From: an uncultured Rhodospirillaceae bacterium
Lineage (GTDB): Bacteria; Pseudomonadota; Alphaproteobacteria; Dongiales; Dongiaceae
Direction: 5' to 3'
Assembly (NCBI GenBank): GCA_902826565.1
Contig: CADEFF010000019.1
Location: 1 to 59,386, forward strand
Length of the DNA stretch: 59,386 nt
The notes under the pieces: generated by a model
Seen by the model: only the letters and a program-made list of their open reading frames with translations
What the model was told of the DNA's origin: nothing
Databases searched by the model: none
Translations under genes and position numbers: made by a program
In this document: piece by piece, positions 16,747 through 25,142 of the stretch
Numbering within the stretch: the stretch's first letter is position 1
Layout: every line of letters starts with the position of its first letter

Positions 16747-17478
16747 CTATCGCCGCTTGATCCGCACGAGCACGGACTGCGAGCCGCCGGGCCTGTCCTG
16801 CCGCTTGATCTCGAAACCGTCCGTGGCCTCGATCAGCGCCGTCAGGTTGCGGTAGCCGAAGTTCCGCGGGTCGAAATCGGAAAGCCGGTTGGCGATCGTC
16901 TTGCCGACCTGCCCGAGATGCGCCCAGCCGGAATCGTCCGCGGTCGCCTCCACCGCGTCCTTCAGGGCGGCGAGCAACGCCTTGTCCTTGACCGACGCCT
17001 TGCGCGGCGAGCCGCCTTTGCCGACGGCCGCCGGCGGCTCCGGCCGCAGGATCTCGGTATAGGTGAACTTGTCGCAGGCGGCGACGAAGGCCTTGGGCGC
17101 CTTCTGCTCGCCGAAGCCGTAGACCACCACGCCTTCCGCCCGGATGCGGTTGGCGAGGCGGGTGAAGTCGCTGTCGCTGGAGACGAGGCAGAAGCCGTCG
17201 AACCGGTGCGAATGGAGCAGGTCCATCGCGTCGATGACGAGGGCGATGTCGCTCGCGTTCTTGCCGCGGGTGTTGTTGAACTGCTGGATCGGCTCGATCG
17301 AATGCTCGGCGAGCCGTGCGCGCCACCCGCCGAGGGCGGCCTGGGTGAAGTCGCCATAGATGCGCTTCACGCTGGCGACGCCGAGCTTGGCGATCTCGGC
17401 GAAGAGCGCGTCGGCGATCGAGGCCTGCGCGTTCTCGGCGTCGATCAGCACCGCCAGCCGGACCGGTTTCTCGGACAT
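16747..17478 (-). CDS. NYN-domain (LabA/DUF88) protein with C-terminal OST-HTH/LOTUS domain
   Basis: A 243-residue protein. The N-terminal two-thirds is a NYN/PIN-like nuclease fold. Its acidic metal-site residues lie in LIDAENAQ (D13, E15, N16), KNASDIALVIDAMDLLHS and LVSSDSDFTRLA. The last 80 residues, with GWAHLGQVGKTIANRLSDFD and YRNLTALIEATDGFEIKR, match the OST-HTH/LOTUS RNA-binding domain. A basic linker (KGGSPRKASVKDK) joins them. Probable RNA processing or decay is inferred from the domains. The ATG preceded by AAAGGGGAG is preferred to a GTG two codons upstream. It stands alone, 90 bases from mmsA. Confidence 0.9.
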   Translation of the reverse strand: MSEKPVRLAVLIDAENAQASIADALFAEIAKLGVASVKRIYGDFTQAALGGWRARLAEHSIEPIQQFNNTRGKNASDIALVIDAMDLLHSHRFDGFCLVSSDSDFTRLANRIRAEGVVVYGFGEQKAPKAFVAACDKFTYTEILRPEPPAAVGKGGSPRKASVKDKALLAALKDAVEATADDSGWAHLGQVGKTIANRLSDFDPRNFGYRNLTALIEATDGFEIKRQDRPGGSQSVLVRIKRR

Positions 17479-17568
17479 CGCCACTCCCCTTTGCGATCGA
17501 TGCCCCGCGACGGACGTTCGGGGCCGGGCGGATCGGCGATACTCGCGCCGCCGATCCGCCCGATCCTG

Positions 17569-19065
17569 CTACCGCATCGTCGGCATGACGAATTCGGCGC
17601 CCGACCGGATGCCGGTCGGCCAGCGCGAGGTCACCGTCTTGAGACGCGTATAGAACCGCACACCCTCTGGTCCATGCATGTGATGATCGCCGAAGAGGGA
17701 GCGCTTCCAGCCGCCGAAGCTGTTGAAGGCCATCGGCACCGGGATCGGCACATTGACGCCGACCATGCCGACCTTGATCTTGCTGGCGAAATCGCGCGCC
17801 GAATCGCCGTCGCGGGTGAAGATCGCGGTACCGTTGCCGTATTCGTGGTCGTTCACCAGCTTGACCGCGCTGTTGTAGTCCGGAACGCGCACGACCGAGA
17901 GCACGGGTCCGAAGATCTCTTCCTTGTAGAGCTTCATTTCCGGCGTGACGTTGTCGAAGAGACAGCCGCCCAGAAAGAAGCCGTTCTCGTATCCCTGCAG
18001 CTTGAGGCCGCGGCCATCCACCACGAGCTTGGCGCCTTCCTTGACGCCGGTGTCGACATAGCCGCGCACCTTGTCGAGATGCTGCTTGGTGACGAGCGGC
18101 CCCATTTCGGCCTCCGGATCGGTGCCGGGCGCCACTTTCAGGCCGCGTACGCGGGGCACCAGCTTCTCGAGCAGCGGGTCCGCGACATTGCCGACCGTCA
18201 CGGCGACCGAGATCGCCATGCAGCGCTCGCCGGCCGAACCGTAGCCGGCGCCCATCAGCGCATCGACGGTCTGGTCGAGGTCGGCGTCGGGCATGACCAC
18301 CATGTGGTTCTTGGCGCCGCCCAGCGCCTGCACGCGCTTATTGTTCGCGGCGCCGGTGTGATAGATGTACTCCGCGATCGGGGTCGAGCCGACGAAGCTC
18401 ACCGCCTGGATCTCCGGATGCTCGAGGATGGCGTCCACCGCTTCCTTGTCGCCATTGACGACGTTGAACACGCCGTCCGGCAGCCCGGCTTCCTTCAGGA
18501 GCTGCGCCAGGAAGAGGCTCATGGACGGATCGCGCTCCGACGGCTTCAGGATGAAGGTGTTGCCGCAGACTAGCGCGATCGGGAACATCCACATCGGCAC
18601 CATGGCGGGGAAATTGAAGGGCGTGATGCCGGCGACGACGCCGAGCGGCTGGCGGATCGCCCAGCTATCGACGTTGGTGCCGACATTTTCCGTGAAATCG
18701 CCCTTGAGGAGATGCGGGATGCCGCAGGCGAACTCCACCACCTCGAGACCGCGCATGACCGAGCCCTTGGCGTCGCTCAGCACCTTGCCGTGCTCGGCGG
18801 TGACGATGGCCGCCGCCTCGTCGAGCCGCCCCTCCAGCAGCTGCTTGAAGCGGAACATGATGCGCGAGCGCTGCAGCGGCGTGATCGCCGCCCAGGCGGG
18901 AAACGCCTTCGCGGCGACGGCGACGGCGGCGTTGAGCTCCGCCTTGCTGGCGAGCGCCACGCGGCCGGACACTTCGCCGGTGGCCGGGTTGAACACGTCG
19001 CTGGCGCGGCCGCTCTTGCCTTCGACCGTCTTGCCGCCGATGAAATGCGGAATCGTTTTGGCCAT
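17569..19065 (-). CDS. mmsA: Methylmalonate-semialdehyde dehydrogenase (CoA-acylating)
   Basis: A 498-residue aldehyde dehydrogenase converting methylmalonate or malonate semialdehyde to propionyl- or acetyl-CoA in valine, thymine and inositol breakdown. The catalytic cysteine is C282 in [11 protein letters not shown]. Family-specific segments are [17 protein letters not shown] and [14 protein letters not shown], in which the general-base Glu of ordinary aldehyde dehydrogenases is absent, as in CoA-dependent MmsA. Length matches the family. It is divergent from a small exported protein gene. No other valine-degradation gene is adjacent. Confidence 0.95.
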   Translation of the reverse strand: MAKTIPHFIGGKTVEGKSGRASDVFNPATGEVSGRVALASKAELNAAVAVAAKAFPAWAAITPLQRSRIMFRFKQLLEGRLDEAAAIVTAEHGKVLSDAKGSVMRGLEVVEFACGIPHLLKGDFTENVGTNVDSWAIRQPLGVVAGITPFNFPAMVPMWMFPIALVCGNTFILKPSERDPSMSLFLAQLLKEAGLPDGVFNVVNGDKEAVDAILEHPEIQAVSFVGSTPIAEYIYHTGAANNKRVQALGGAKNHMVVMPDADLDQTVDALMGAGYGSAGERCMAISVAVTVGNVADPLLEKLVPRVRGLKVAPGTDPEAEMGPLVTKQHLDKVRGYVDTGVKEGAKLVVDGRGLKLQGYENGFFLGGCLFDNVTPEMKLYKEEIFGPVLSVVRVPDYNSAVKLVNDHEYGNGTAIFTRDGDSARDFASKIKVGMVGVNVPIPVPMAFNSFGGWKRSLFGDHHMHGPEGVRFYTRLKTVTSRWPTGIRSGAEFVMPTMR

Positions 19066-19223
19066 ATCCTGCTACTCCCTCGGGGCCGACACGGCGGCCG
19101 GCGCCCGGGTCTGGTTGGAATATTGATGATCGGGGCACTCTAGCGAGAAGGAACGAGGCTGACAAAGGGCCAATTGTCACCCACATATAGGCCAGATTCG
19201 CGGAATCCCCGGGGAGTCGCGCC

Positions 19224-19514
19224 ATGCGAAAGATGCTGCAGGGCCTCGTTCTGAGCGCCGTCCTGTTCGCCCAGCCCGCGCTCGCGCAATCGGACGCACC
19301 GGACGAGAAATCGCCGGAGGGCCTGGCGCTCGAAGGCATCGACCGGCTGATGCGTGCGCTCGACCTGATGCTGCAGTCGATCCCGCAATATGAAGCGCCC
19401 TATGTGAACGAGGACGGCGACATCATCATCCGGCGAAAACATCCCGACGAGGGACATTCACCGGTGCCGATTCCGCAACAGAAGCCGGAACCGCCCGGCA
19501 GCATCCCGACCTGA
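19224..19514 (+). CDS. Small exported protein (conserved alphaproteobacterial hypothetical)
   Basis: A 96-residue protein with a signal peptide: MRKM, a hydrophobic core, and a probable cleavage after ALA in QPALAQS. A short amphipathic region (LEGIDRLMRALDLMLQSI) follows, then a tail with NEDGDIIIRRK and a Pro-rich end. The NGDIIIRRK-like ending recurs in small periplasmic proteins of alphaproteobacteria, from memory. GGGGAG precedes the ATG. Function unknown. It is divergent from mmsA with about 160 bases between them. Confidence 0.75.
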   Translation: MRKMLQGLVLSAVLFAQPALAQSDAPDEKSPEGLALEGIDRLMRALDLMLQSIPQYEAPYVNEDGDIIIRRKHPDEGHSPVPIPQQKPEPPGSIPT

Positions 19515-19635
19515 GCTCGCCGGCGCGCGTCGCTCGCCGCTCACAGGCTGCGGTCGATGTGACGCCTTGCCCTCGAGCATCCGGGGCACCGATACTCGCC
19601 CCTGCGGGACTCGCATGGGACATCCGGGGGTAAGA

Positions 19636-20847
19636 ATGGCCGATCCGCTGAACTGCTTCGTGCCGCATGACGGCGGACCGATCGCCGGCGCCGCGAGCGG
19701 GCCGCTCGCAGGCTTGAAATTCGCCCTCAAGGACATCTTCGACACGAGCGGGCACGTCACCGGCTGCGGCAATCCCGACTGGCTGCGCACGCACGAGCCG
19801 GCGACGGCCAATGCGCCGGTGGTGGACCGGCTGACCGCCGCCGGCGCCACGATGATCGGCAAGACCCATACCGACGAGCTCGCCTACAGCCTGCAGGGCG
19901 AGAACTTCCATTACGGCACGCCGCTGAACAGCGCCGCGCCCGGTCGGATTCCGGGCGGCTCCTCCTGCGGCTCGGTCTCGGCCGTCGCGGGCAAGGCCTG
20001 CGACTTCTCGATCGGCTCCGACACCGGCGGATCGGTGCGCGTGCCGGCGGCGCTTTGCGGCATCTTCGGCATGCGGCCAAGCCACGACCGCATCTCGCTC
20101 GCCGGCGCCATGCCGCTCGCGCCGAGCTACGACACGGTCGGCTGGTTCGCCCGCAGCGCGGCGCTGCTGGAGCGCGTGGGGGACCGGCTGCTCGATAGCG
20201 CTGACCGCAAGCTCGCGCCGCGAAGGCTGCTCACCATGGCGGAAGGCTTCGCCATCGCCGATGCGTCCGTGCGGGCGGCGCTGGCGCCCGTCGTCGCCGG
20301 CATCGGCGACATGCTGGGCGGGGTGCGCGAAGTGTCGCTGACGGGCGGCGAAGCCGGCCTCAAGGACCTGATGCTGACCTTCCGCACCATCCAGGCGCGC
20401 GAGATCTGGGGCACGCATGGCCGCTGGATCGAGACGACGAAGCCGAAATTCGGATCGGAGATCGCAGCCCGCTTCGCCTGGGCGAAATCCACCTCGGAGC
20501 TCCCGCTCGCGGGCGAGGCGGAGCGGCGCGAAGCTTTCACGAAAGAGCTGGATGCGCTGCTCGGCGAGGGCGACGTGCTCTGCCTGCCGACCGCGCCCTC
20601 GATCGCGCCGCCCAAGGGTCAGACGCTGGAGGCCTCGCAGCATTTCCGCGATCGCACCCTGAGCCTCACCGCCGTGGCCGGCCTCGCGCGGCTGCCGCAG
20701 ATCAACCTGCCGCTGGCCCGGTCCGAGGGCGCGCCGCTGGGAATCTCGATCGCCATGGCGCGCGGTGCGGACCGCGCGCTGCTCGCGCTCGCACGGCGCA
20801 TCGCCGACCGCTTCGGAGGCTCGTTGCAGGCGCCGGCCGAAGGCTGA
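19636..20847 (+). CDS. Amidase (AMI1/indoleacetamide hydrolase-like)
   Basis: A 403-residue amidase-signature enzyme, shorter than the first amidase in the window. The catalytic Lys is in KFALKDIFDT, the cis-Ser loop is GGSSCG, and the nucleophile Ser is in SDTGGSVRVPAA. Compact length and the start GPLAGLKFALKDIFDTSGH resemble plant AMI1-type and related bacterial amidases. The ATG has GGGGGTAAGA upstream and begins MADPLNCFVPHD. The substrate is unproven. It is not closely related to the other amidase and is probably monocistronic. Confidence 0.88.
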   Translation: MADPLNCFVPHDGGPIAGAASGPLAGLKFALKDIFDTSGHVTGCGNPDWLRTHEPATANAPVVDRLTAAGATMIGKTHTDELAYSLQGENFHYGTPLNSAAPGRIPGGSSCGSVSAVAGKACDFSIGSDTGGSVRVPAALCGIFGMRPSHDRISLAGAMPLAPSYDTVGWFARSAALLERVGDRLLDSADRKLAPRRLLTMAEGFAIADASVRAALAPVVAGIGDMLGGVREVSLTGGEAGLKDLMLTFRTIQAREIWGTHGRWIETTKPKFGSEIAARFAWAKSTSELPLAGEAERREAFTKELDALLGEGDVLCLPTAPSIAPPKGQTLEASQHFRDRTLSLTAVAGLARLPQINLPLARSEGAPLGISIAMARGADRALLALARRIADRFGGSLQAPAEG

Positions 20848-20851
20848 CCCC

Positions 20852-21052
20852 TCAGTCGCCGCCGACCATCCGCCAGAGCGTGCGGAAGAGACATTCCGCG
20901 CGGCGCCAGAGCGCGGCCTCGGGCGCGCAGCTCCATCGCCCCAGCCCCAGCAGGATCAGAACCAGTCCGCCGACGGCGATGGCCGCAAGCAGCGCCATCT
21001 CGCCGATGGCCCAATCGACCCCTCGCGTGATCGGCTGGCGTTCCCTTCCCAT
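20852..21052 (-). CDS. Small predicted membrane protein, hypothetical
   Basis: A 66-residue frame starting MGRERQPITRG with one strong hydrophobic helix (MALLAAIAVGGLVLILLGLG), followed by a Cys/Trp-containing tail. It is convergent with the amidase, ending four bases away. There is no obvious Shine-Dalgarno. A longer frame extends upstream without better support. It is plausible because of the clean transmembrane helix; no family was recognised. Confidence 0.45.
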   Translation of the reverse strand: MGRERQPITRGVDWAIGEMALLAAIAVGGLVLILLGLGRWSCAPEAALWRRAECLFRTLWRMVGGD

Positions 21053-21166
21053 GGCCGGAGTATGGGCCGGGCCGGCGGCTTTGAGGCCGCTTCGAACTGT
21101 GACAAATGAAACGCGAAACCGTCCGTTTTGCGTCACAGCCGCGTACGGGGGCGCCACGCCGGCGGG

Positions 21167-21466
21167 TCAGTCGCAGCAGAAGGGCTTGCCCTCGCCGGAC
21201 GCCAGCGCCTCGGCCAGCGAGCCGTGCCGGGTCGGGGCAGGGGCGCCCGTTGCGGCCGGCATCAGGTCGAGCGGGCCCGCGGCCCCGAAGGGCGCATCGA
21301 GGAACCGCCCGTCGGATCGCCAGGCACAGGCGCCATGCATCTGCACCTCGCCGTGGATCGTGCCGGTGGCGGCATCGATGCGGAGGATGCGGGCCTCCCG
21401 CCGGTCGCGGGTACGGAGCACGGCGCCCGGCACGGCTTGCGGCAGCAGATCGACGTCGTTCGGCAA
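21167..21466 (-). CDS. Small hypothetical protein with TTG start
   Basis: A 99-residue soluble protein. The start codon is TTG with GAAGGAG eight bases upstream, the strongest start signal nearby. A beta-rich segment (VLRTRDRREARILRIDAATGTIHGE) is followed by WRSDGRFLDAP, a pattern I have seen in small alphaproteobacterial hypotheticals, and a C-terminal CC pair (KPFCCD). Function unknown. Confidence 0.6.
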   Translation of the reverse strand: MPNDVDLLPQAVPGAVLRTRDRREARILRIDAATGTIHGEVQMHGACAWRSDGRFLDAPFGAAGPLDLMPAATGAPAPTRHGSLAEALASGEGKPFCCD

Positions 21467-21638
21467 GCGACGCTCCTTCGCGGGCTGGGCTCGCGCCCGA
21501 CGGTCAGCATAGGAAGCGGCGGGAGCCCGATCAATCGCGGAACGCGCGGCCCTTCCGCATGGATTCTTGACAGGAGCGGCGCAGTCGCCAAGGTTGCCGC
21601 CGCCCGCCGCCCAACGCGCCGGGAAGGGGTTTCCAGGC

Positions 21639-22295
21639 TTGCCACAACCGACCTTGAGCGGACCCGCCTTCAGCCCGCATGTGAGCGCGGCGCGCCTCGC
21701 CTTCGCCGAGAAGGGGGTCGAGCATCAGTTCGAGGACTACGATCCGCTCGCGGACCGGTTGCGCCCGCCGCTCGAGCTGGCGCGCCTCGCGATCGACCGC
21801 ACGGCGACGCTGCATCACGCCGGCATCGCGCTCTATGACGGCGCTACCATCGGCCGCTATATCGACGAGGCCTTCGCCGGCGTTGCGCTGCAGCCGCGTG
21901 ACCCGCGGGAGCGGGCCGGCATGAACCAGGTGCTGGCGCTGATCGATGCGCAGATCCGGGCGACCCTCGTCGGCCGCATCGGACTGCATCGCGTCTTGCT
22001 TCCGATGTTCGGCGGCGCGGCGGACGAGGCGGCGGTCGCGGCGGCGCTGCCGCTCGCGAGCCGCTGCATCGCGGCGCTCGAGGCCCTGCTGGTCGAAGGC
22101 CAGTTCGTGGTCGGCCGCGCGCCCAGCCTCGCCGACCTGCATCTGCTGCCGGTGATGGCCTATTTCACCGCCGCGCCGGAGGCCGCCGGGCTGCTCGCCG
22201 GCGCGCCGCGCCTCGCCGGCTGGTGGGATCGCATGCGGCAGCGCCCGAGCGCAGCGCGGGGCCTGCCGCCGGTCGTGGCCCGGAACGCGGTCTGA
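21639..22295 (+). CDS. Glutathione S-transferase family protein with altered N-domain
   Basis: A 218-residue GST-like protein. The start is taken at TTG, preceded by GAAGGGG, because it yields the typical GST beginning LPQPTLSGPAFSPHV; an upstream ATG frame adds unrelated residues. The C-terminal all-alpha domain is normal (GRAPSLADLHLLP). The N-terminal thioredoxin-fold part has lost the HPFGKVPV segment that carries the cis-proline, reading RTATLHHAG instead. Glutathione binding is therefore doubtful. It is a tandem paralogue of the following gene, 101 bases upstream of it. Confidence 0.78.
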   Translation: MPQPTLSGPAFSPHVSAARLAFAEKGVEHQFEDYDPLADRLRPPLELARLAIDRTATLHHAGIALYDGATIGRYIDEAFAGVALQPRDPRERAGMNQVLALIDAQIRATLVGRIGLHRVLLPMFGGAADEAAVAAALPLASRCIAALEALLVEGQFVVGRAPSLADLHLLPVMAYFTAAPEAAGLLAGAPRLAGWWDRMRQRPSAARGLPPVVARNAV

Positions 22296-22396
22296 TCGCG
22301 GATTTCGATCCGGGACGATCCTGGGCTAGGGTTTCGCCGTCGCGTCGATTCGCGGGGCCGCGACCCCGCGATCGGCCAAGGGGAGCGTCATCCATC

Positions 22397-23035
22397 ATGA
22401 CCATGCCGATCGTCCACGGGCCTGCCTATAGCGGCCATGTCCGCGTCGTCCGCATCTGCCTGGCGGAGAAGAAGGTCGAGGCCGAGCTGCGCGAGATCGA
22501 CCTCTTGCGCGGCGAGGCGCGGAAGCCCGCCCATCGCAAGCTGCATCCTTTCGGCAAGGTGCCCGTCTTCGAGCATAACGGGCATGTCATCTACGAGACG
22601 GTGCCGATCGCGCGCTACATCGACGCGGTGTTCTCCGGCCCCGCGCTGCAGCCTTCCGATCCGGTCGCGGCCGCGCGGATGAACCAGATTCTCGCGGTGC
22701 TCGAGACCTACATCCATCCGCTGATGATCGGGCAGGTGGTGATGCAATATGCGCGCCGCCGTTATCTCGGCCGCCCGCTCAACCGCGGCGCGATCCAGAA
22801 GGCGATGCCGCAGCTCCGCGACGGGTTCGCGGCGCTCGAGCGGCTTATGGGCGACGGCGCTTTCGTGGTCGGCCCTTCCCTGACGCTCGCCGACATCTTC
22901 CTCGGCGCATTCCTCGATCCCTTCACCCGCACGCCGGAAGGCAAGCGCAGCTTGCCGAAGTTCGCGAAGATCGAGCGCTGGTGGGAAGGGTTCCGGAACC
23001 GCCCGAGCATGCAGGCGACGGCGATCGAGATCTGA
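22397..23035 (+). CDS. Glutathione S-transferase
   Basis: A 212-residue GST. The N-terminal thioredoxin-like domain contains GPAYSGHVRVVRICLAEK and the cis-Pro segment HPFGKVPVFEH, then the glutathione gamma-glutamyl contact YETVPIARYID. The C-terminal helical domain contains GPSLTLADIFLG. Length is standard. Conjugation or reductive handling of electrophiles is the family role; the substrate is unknown. It is the intact member of a tandem pair, and an MFS exporter gene is convergent nine bases downstream. Confidence 0.9.
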   Translation: MTMPIVHGPAYSGHVRVVRICLAEKKVEAELREIDLLRGEARKPAHRKLHPFGKVPVFEHNGHVIYETVPIARYIDAVFSGPALQPSDPVAAARMNQILAVLETYIHPLMIGQVVMQYARRRYLGRPLNRGAIQKAMPQLRDGFAALERLMGDGAFVVGPSLTLADIFLGAFLDPFTRTPEGKRSLPKFAKIERWWEGFRNRPSMQATAIEI

Positions 23036-23044
23036 GCGGCGCCC

Positions 23045-24469
23045 TCAGGCCCGTTTCCGCATCTGCCGGAGCAGCCGGAAGCTCAAGGATGAAACCAGCA
23101 GGGCCGCGCCTGCCGAGGTCGCGATCACCGCGCCCGATGCCGCGGCGACGGTATCGAAGCTGATGCCGCCGCCGAGGCCCGCGAAGTTGGCGATCATGCC
23201 GGCGATCGCCGCCCCGAAGGCGATGCCGATCATGCGCACCGTGGGGATCGCCGCGGCGGTGCGCTGGCCCTCGGCGCCGGAGGAAGCCGCCATGGTCGCG
23301 GCGGTCAGATGCAGGCTGCAGGCGCCGATGCCGAAGCCCGCAATCGCCATGCAAATCCCGATCGCGAGCGGCGGCAGCGGAACGATGCCGATGGCGATGA
23401 CGCCGAGCGCCACCGCGGCGACGGCAGGACCGCCGGGCAGGACGATCGCGATCGCCCGCTCGCTCCATCCGGCGGTGACGAAGGACGCGGCCGTCCAGCC
23501 GAGCGCCAGAATCGCCGCGAAATAGCCGGCGGCAAGCGGCCCGAGCCCGTGCAGCTCCTGCAGCGCCAGCGGCAGGAAGAGGCCGGCGCCGCCATGGGTG
23601 ATCGATTGCAGGAAGAACATCCAGAAGGCGACGCCGGCGGCGTGATGCAGCGACAGCGGCCGCGGCGGGAAGAGCGGCCTCTCCGCCGCGCCATCGAGCT
23701 TGAAGGTGAGCAACACCGCGAGAACGGCGACCAGCACCAGCGCGATCTGCAGCGGCACACTCCCGACGGTGCCGTTGATGCCGACGGCAAGCACGCCGCC
23801 GGCGAGCAGGGCGAGGCGCCGGATCGGAAAATGCGGGCGGACGAGCGCCTCGCCGGAGGACGGCAGGCGCCGCCAGGCGAGCAGCGCGAAGAGCAGGATC
23901 GCCGGCAGGGTCGCGATAAAGGCGCCGCGCCACCAGCCGATCTCGCCGAAGGCGCCGCCGAGGAGCGGCCCCAGCAGCGACGCGACGGCCCAGACGCCCG
24001 ATACCGCCGCGATGGCGCGGGTGCGGAGCGCGTCCTCATAGAGCTCGCGCACCAGCCCCATGGATTGCGCGACGATGAGCCCGCCGCCGAAGCCCTGTAT
24101 CGTCCGTGCGACGAGGAACACCGCCATCGTCGGCGAAACCGCGCAGCCGACCGTGCCGAAGAAGAAGATCAGCGCCGCGAGCACATAGCCGCGCCGGGCG
24201 CCCAGCGCCGCGCTCACGATCGGTCCGCTGACCGCCCCGATGATCGAGGCCACCATGTAGACCATCATCGCCCAGGCATAGAAGGCGACGCCGCCGAGGT
24301 CGCGCACCACGGCCGGCATGACGGTGGTGACGACGAACACATCCACCGCGTGCAGCCCGATGCCGAGATTGAGCGTCACCGTATGGACCGCGCGCCCGTG
24401 GCGCAGCAGCTCGATCCAGGGGAGTTGGCGTCCGGCGGCGGCAGCGGGACGTTGCTCGATTTCGGCCAT
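23045..24469 (-). CDS. MFS transporter, DHA2-like multidrug exporter
   Basis: A 474-residue protein with about fourteen hydrophobic segments, consistent with the DHA2 drug:H+ antiporter group. Motif C-like and loop motifs are visible: VVTTVMPAVVRDLGG in helix 1, GARRGYVLAALIFF in the 2-3 loop and ARTIQGFGGGLIVAQ in helix 4. The N-terminus is polar (MAEIEQRPAAAAGRQ). No periplasmic adaptor or outer-membrane gene accompanies it. It is convergent with the GST pair, and about 200 bases of GC-rich sequence upstream separate it from the next gene. Confidence 0.88.
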   Translation of the reverse strand: MAEIEQRPAAAAGRQLPWIELLRHGRAVHTVTLNLGIGLHAVDVFVVTTVMPAVVRDLGGVAFYAWAMMVYMVASIIGAVSGPIVSAALGARRGYVLAALIFFFGTVGCAVSPTMAVFLVARTIQGFGGGLIVAQSMGLVRELYEDALRTRAIAAVSGVWAVASLLGPLLGGAFGEIGWWRGAFIATLPAILLFALLAWRRLPSSGEALVRPHFPIRRLALLAGGVLAVGINGTVGSVPLQIALVLVAVLAVLLTFKLDGAAERPLFPPRPLSLHHAAGVAFWMFFLQSITHGGAGLFLPLALQELHGLGPLAAGYFAAILALGWTAASFVTAGWSERAIAIVLPGGPAVAAVALGVIAIGIVPLPPLAIGICMAIAGFGIGACSLHLTAATMAASSGAEGQRTAAAIPTVRMIGIAFGAAIAGMIANFAGLGGGISFDTVAAASGAVIATSAGAALLVSSLSFRLLRQMRKRA

Positions 24470-24675
24470 GCTGGCGGCTTAATGCAGCGCGGGAGTCCGC
24501 GCAAGACCGGCGGCGCCGGAGGGGCCGCGGGACGCCGGCGTCCCGCGAGGTCCAGCCATTCGAAACCAACATGACGGATTGTTCATCCGGCCGACAACAC
24601 CCCGACAGATAGGAAGCCTAGGTTCATGACCAGCGCCGGCGCATCGCCGGGCGCTGTCAAGTCAAGGAGAGTCTC

Positions 24676-24996
24676 ATGAATCCTCGCCTCGTAATGCTCG
24701 CGGCCGCGTCGGCCATGATGCTGAGCGCGACGGCGTTCGCCGCCAGCTCCTCCACCGGCACGGTCCAGAAGTCCGCAAACACCCAGGTTGCCGTGATGAC
24801 CAGCGCGGAGCAGTGCACGGCGCTGGAGAACCAGTGGAACAAAAATGCGGCGTCGAAGACGACCAACGCCATGTACAGCACCGCCGAGAAGCTCGCCACG
24901 CAGGGCCGCAAGGACTGCGCCAACGGCAAGGCCGCCGACGGCGTGACCAAGCTTCAGCAGGCGATCAAGGATATCGGCCTGAAGCCTCAGGCCTGA
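24676..24996 (+). CDS. Small periplasmic protein, hypothetical
   Basis: A 106-residue secreted protein with a signal peptide (MNPRLVMLAAASAMMLSA, cleavage after AFA). The mature part is Ala/Lys/Gln-rich and helical, with two cysteines (EQCTALE and KDCANGK) that could form a disulfide. The end, KAADGVTKLQQAIKDIGLK, suggests a helical repeat. AAGGAGAG lies upstream of the ATG. An intragenic GGCCTGA/TCAGGCC hairpin overlaps its last codons. Function unknown. It precedes the htrA gene by 146 bases, which hints at an envelope role. Confidence 0.75.
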   Translation: MNPRLVMLAAASAMMLSATAFAASSSTGTVQKSANTQVAVMTSAEQCTALENQWNKNAASKTTNAMYSTAEKLATQGRKDCANGKAADGVTKLQQAIKDIGLKPQA

Positions 24997-25058
24997 TCGA
25001 GCCCGACGCGTATCCCGCCCCCGCGGGGCACGCGCCCGGCGTCGATGACCTGAGAAGC

Positions 25059-25114
25059 AGCGGACCGCCGCGCCTGCGTCGTCTCCCTGTCGGCTGGCAG
25101 CGCGACGGTCCGCT
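25059..25114 (+). other. Long stem-loop in the htrA leader
   Basis: An inverted repeat pairs 25059-25077 with 25097-25114 around a 19-base loop, with one mismatch and one bulged base. The arms share AGCGGACCG and CGCG cores. The structure ends 28 bases before the htrA start codon and has no following T-run, so it is not a classical terminator. A translational or mRNA-stability control element is possible. Confidence 0.55.
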
Positions 25115-25142
25115 CTTCGAGACCAGAGGAAGGAAACAGACG

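Noticed and set aside
23309..24574. A 421-codon plus-strand frame opposite the DHA2-like exporter
   Set aside because: The minus strand shows clear transmembrane segments and MFS motifs; the plus frame is highly charged and repetitive in composition, typical of an antisense shadow.
24976..24993. GGCCTGA/TCAGGCC hairpin at the end of the small periplasmic protein gene as a terminator
   Set aside because: It lies inside the coding sequence, has a 4-base loop and no following T-run.
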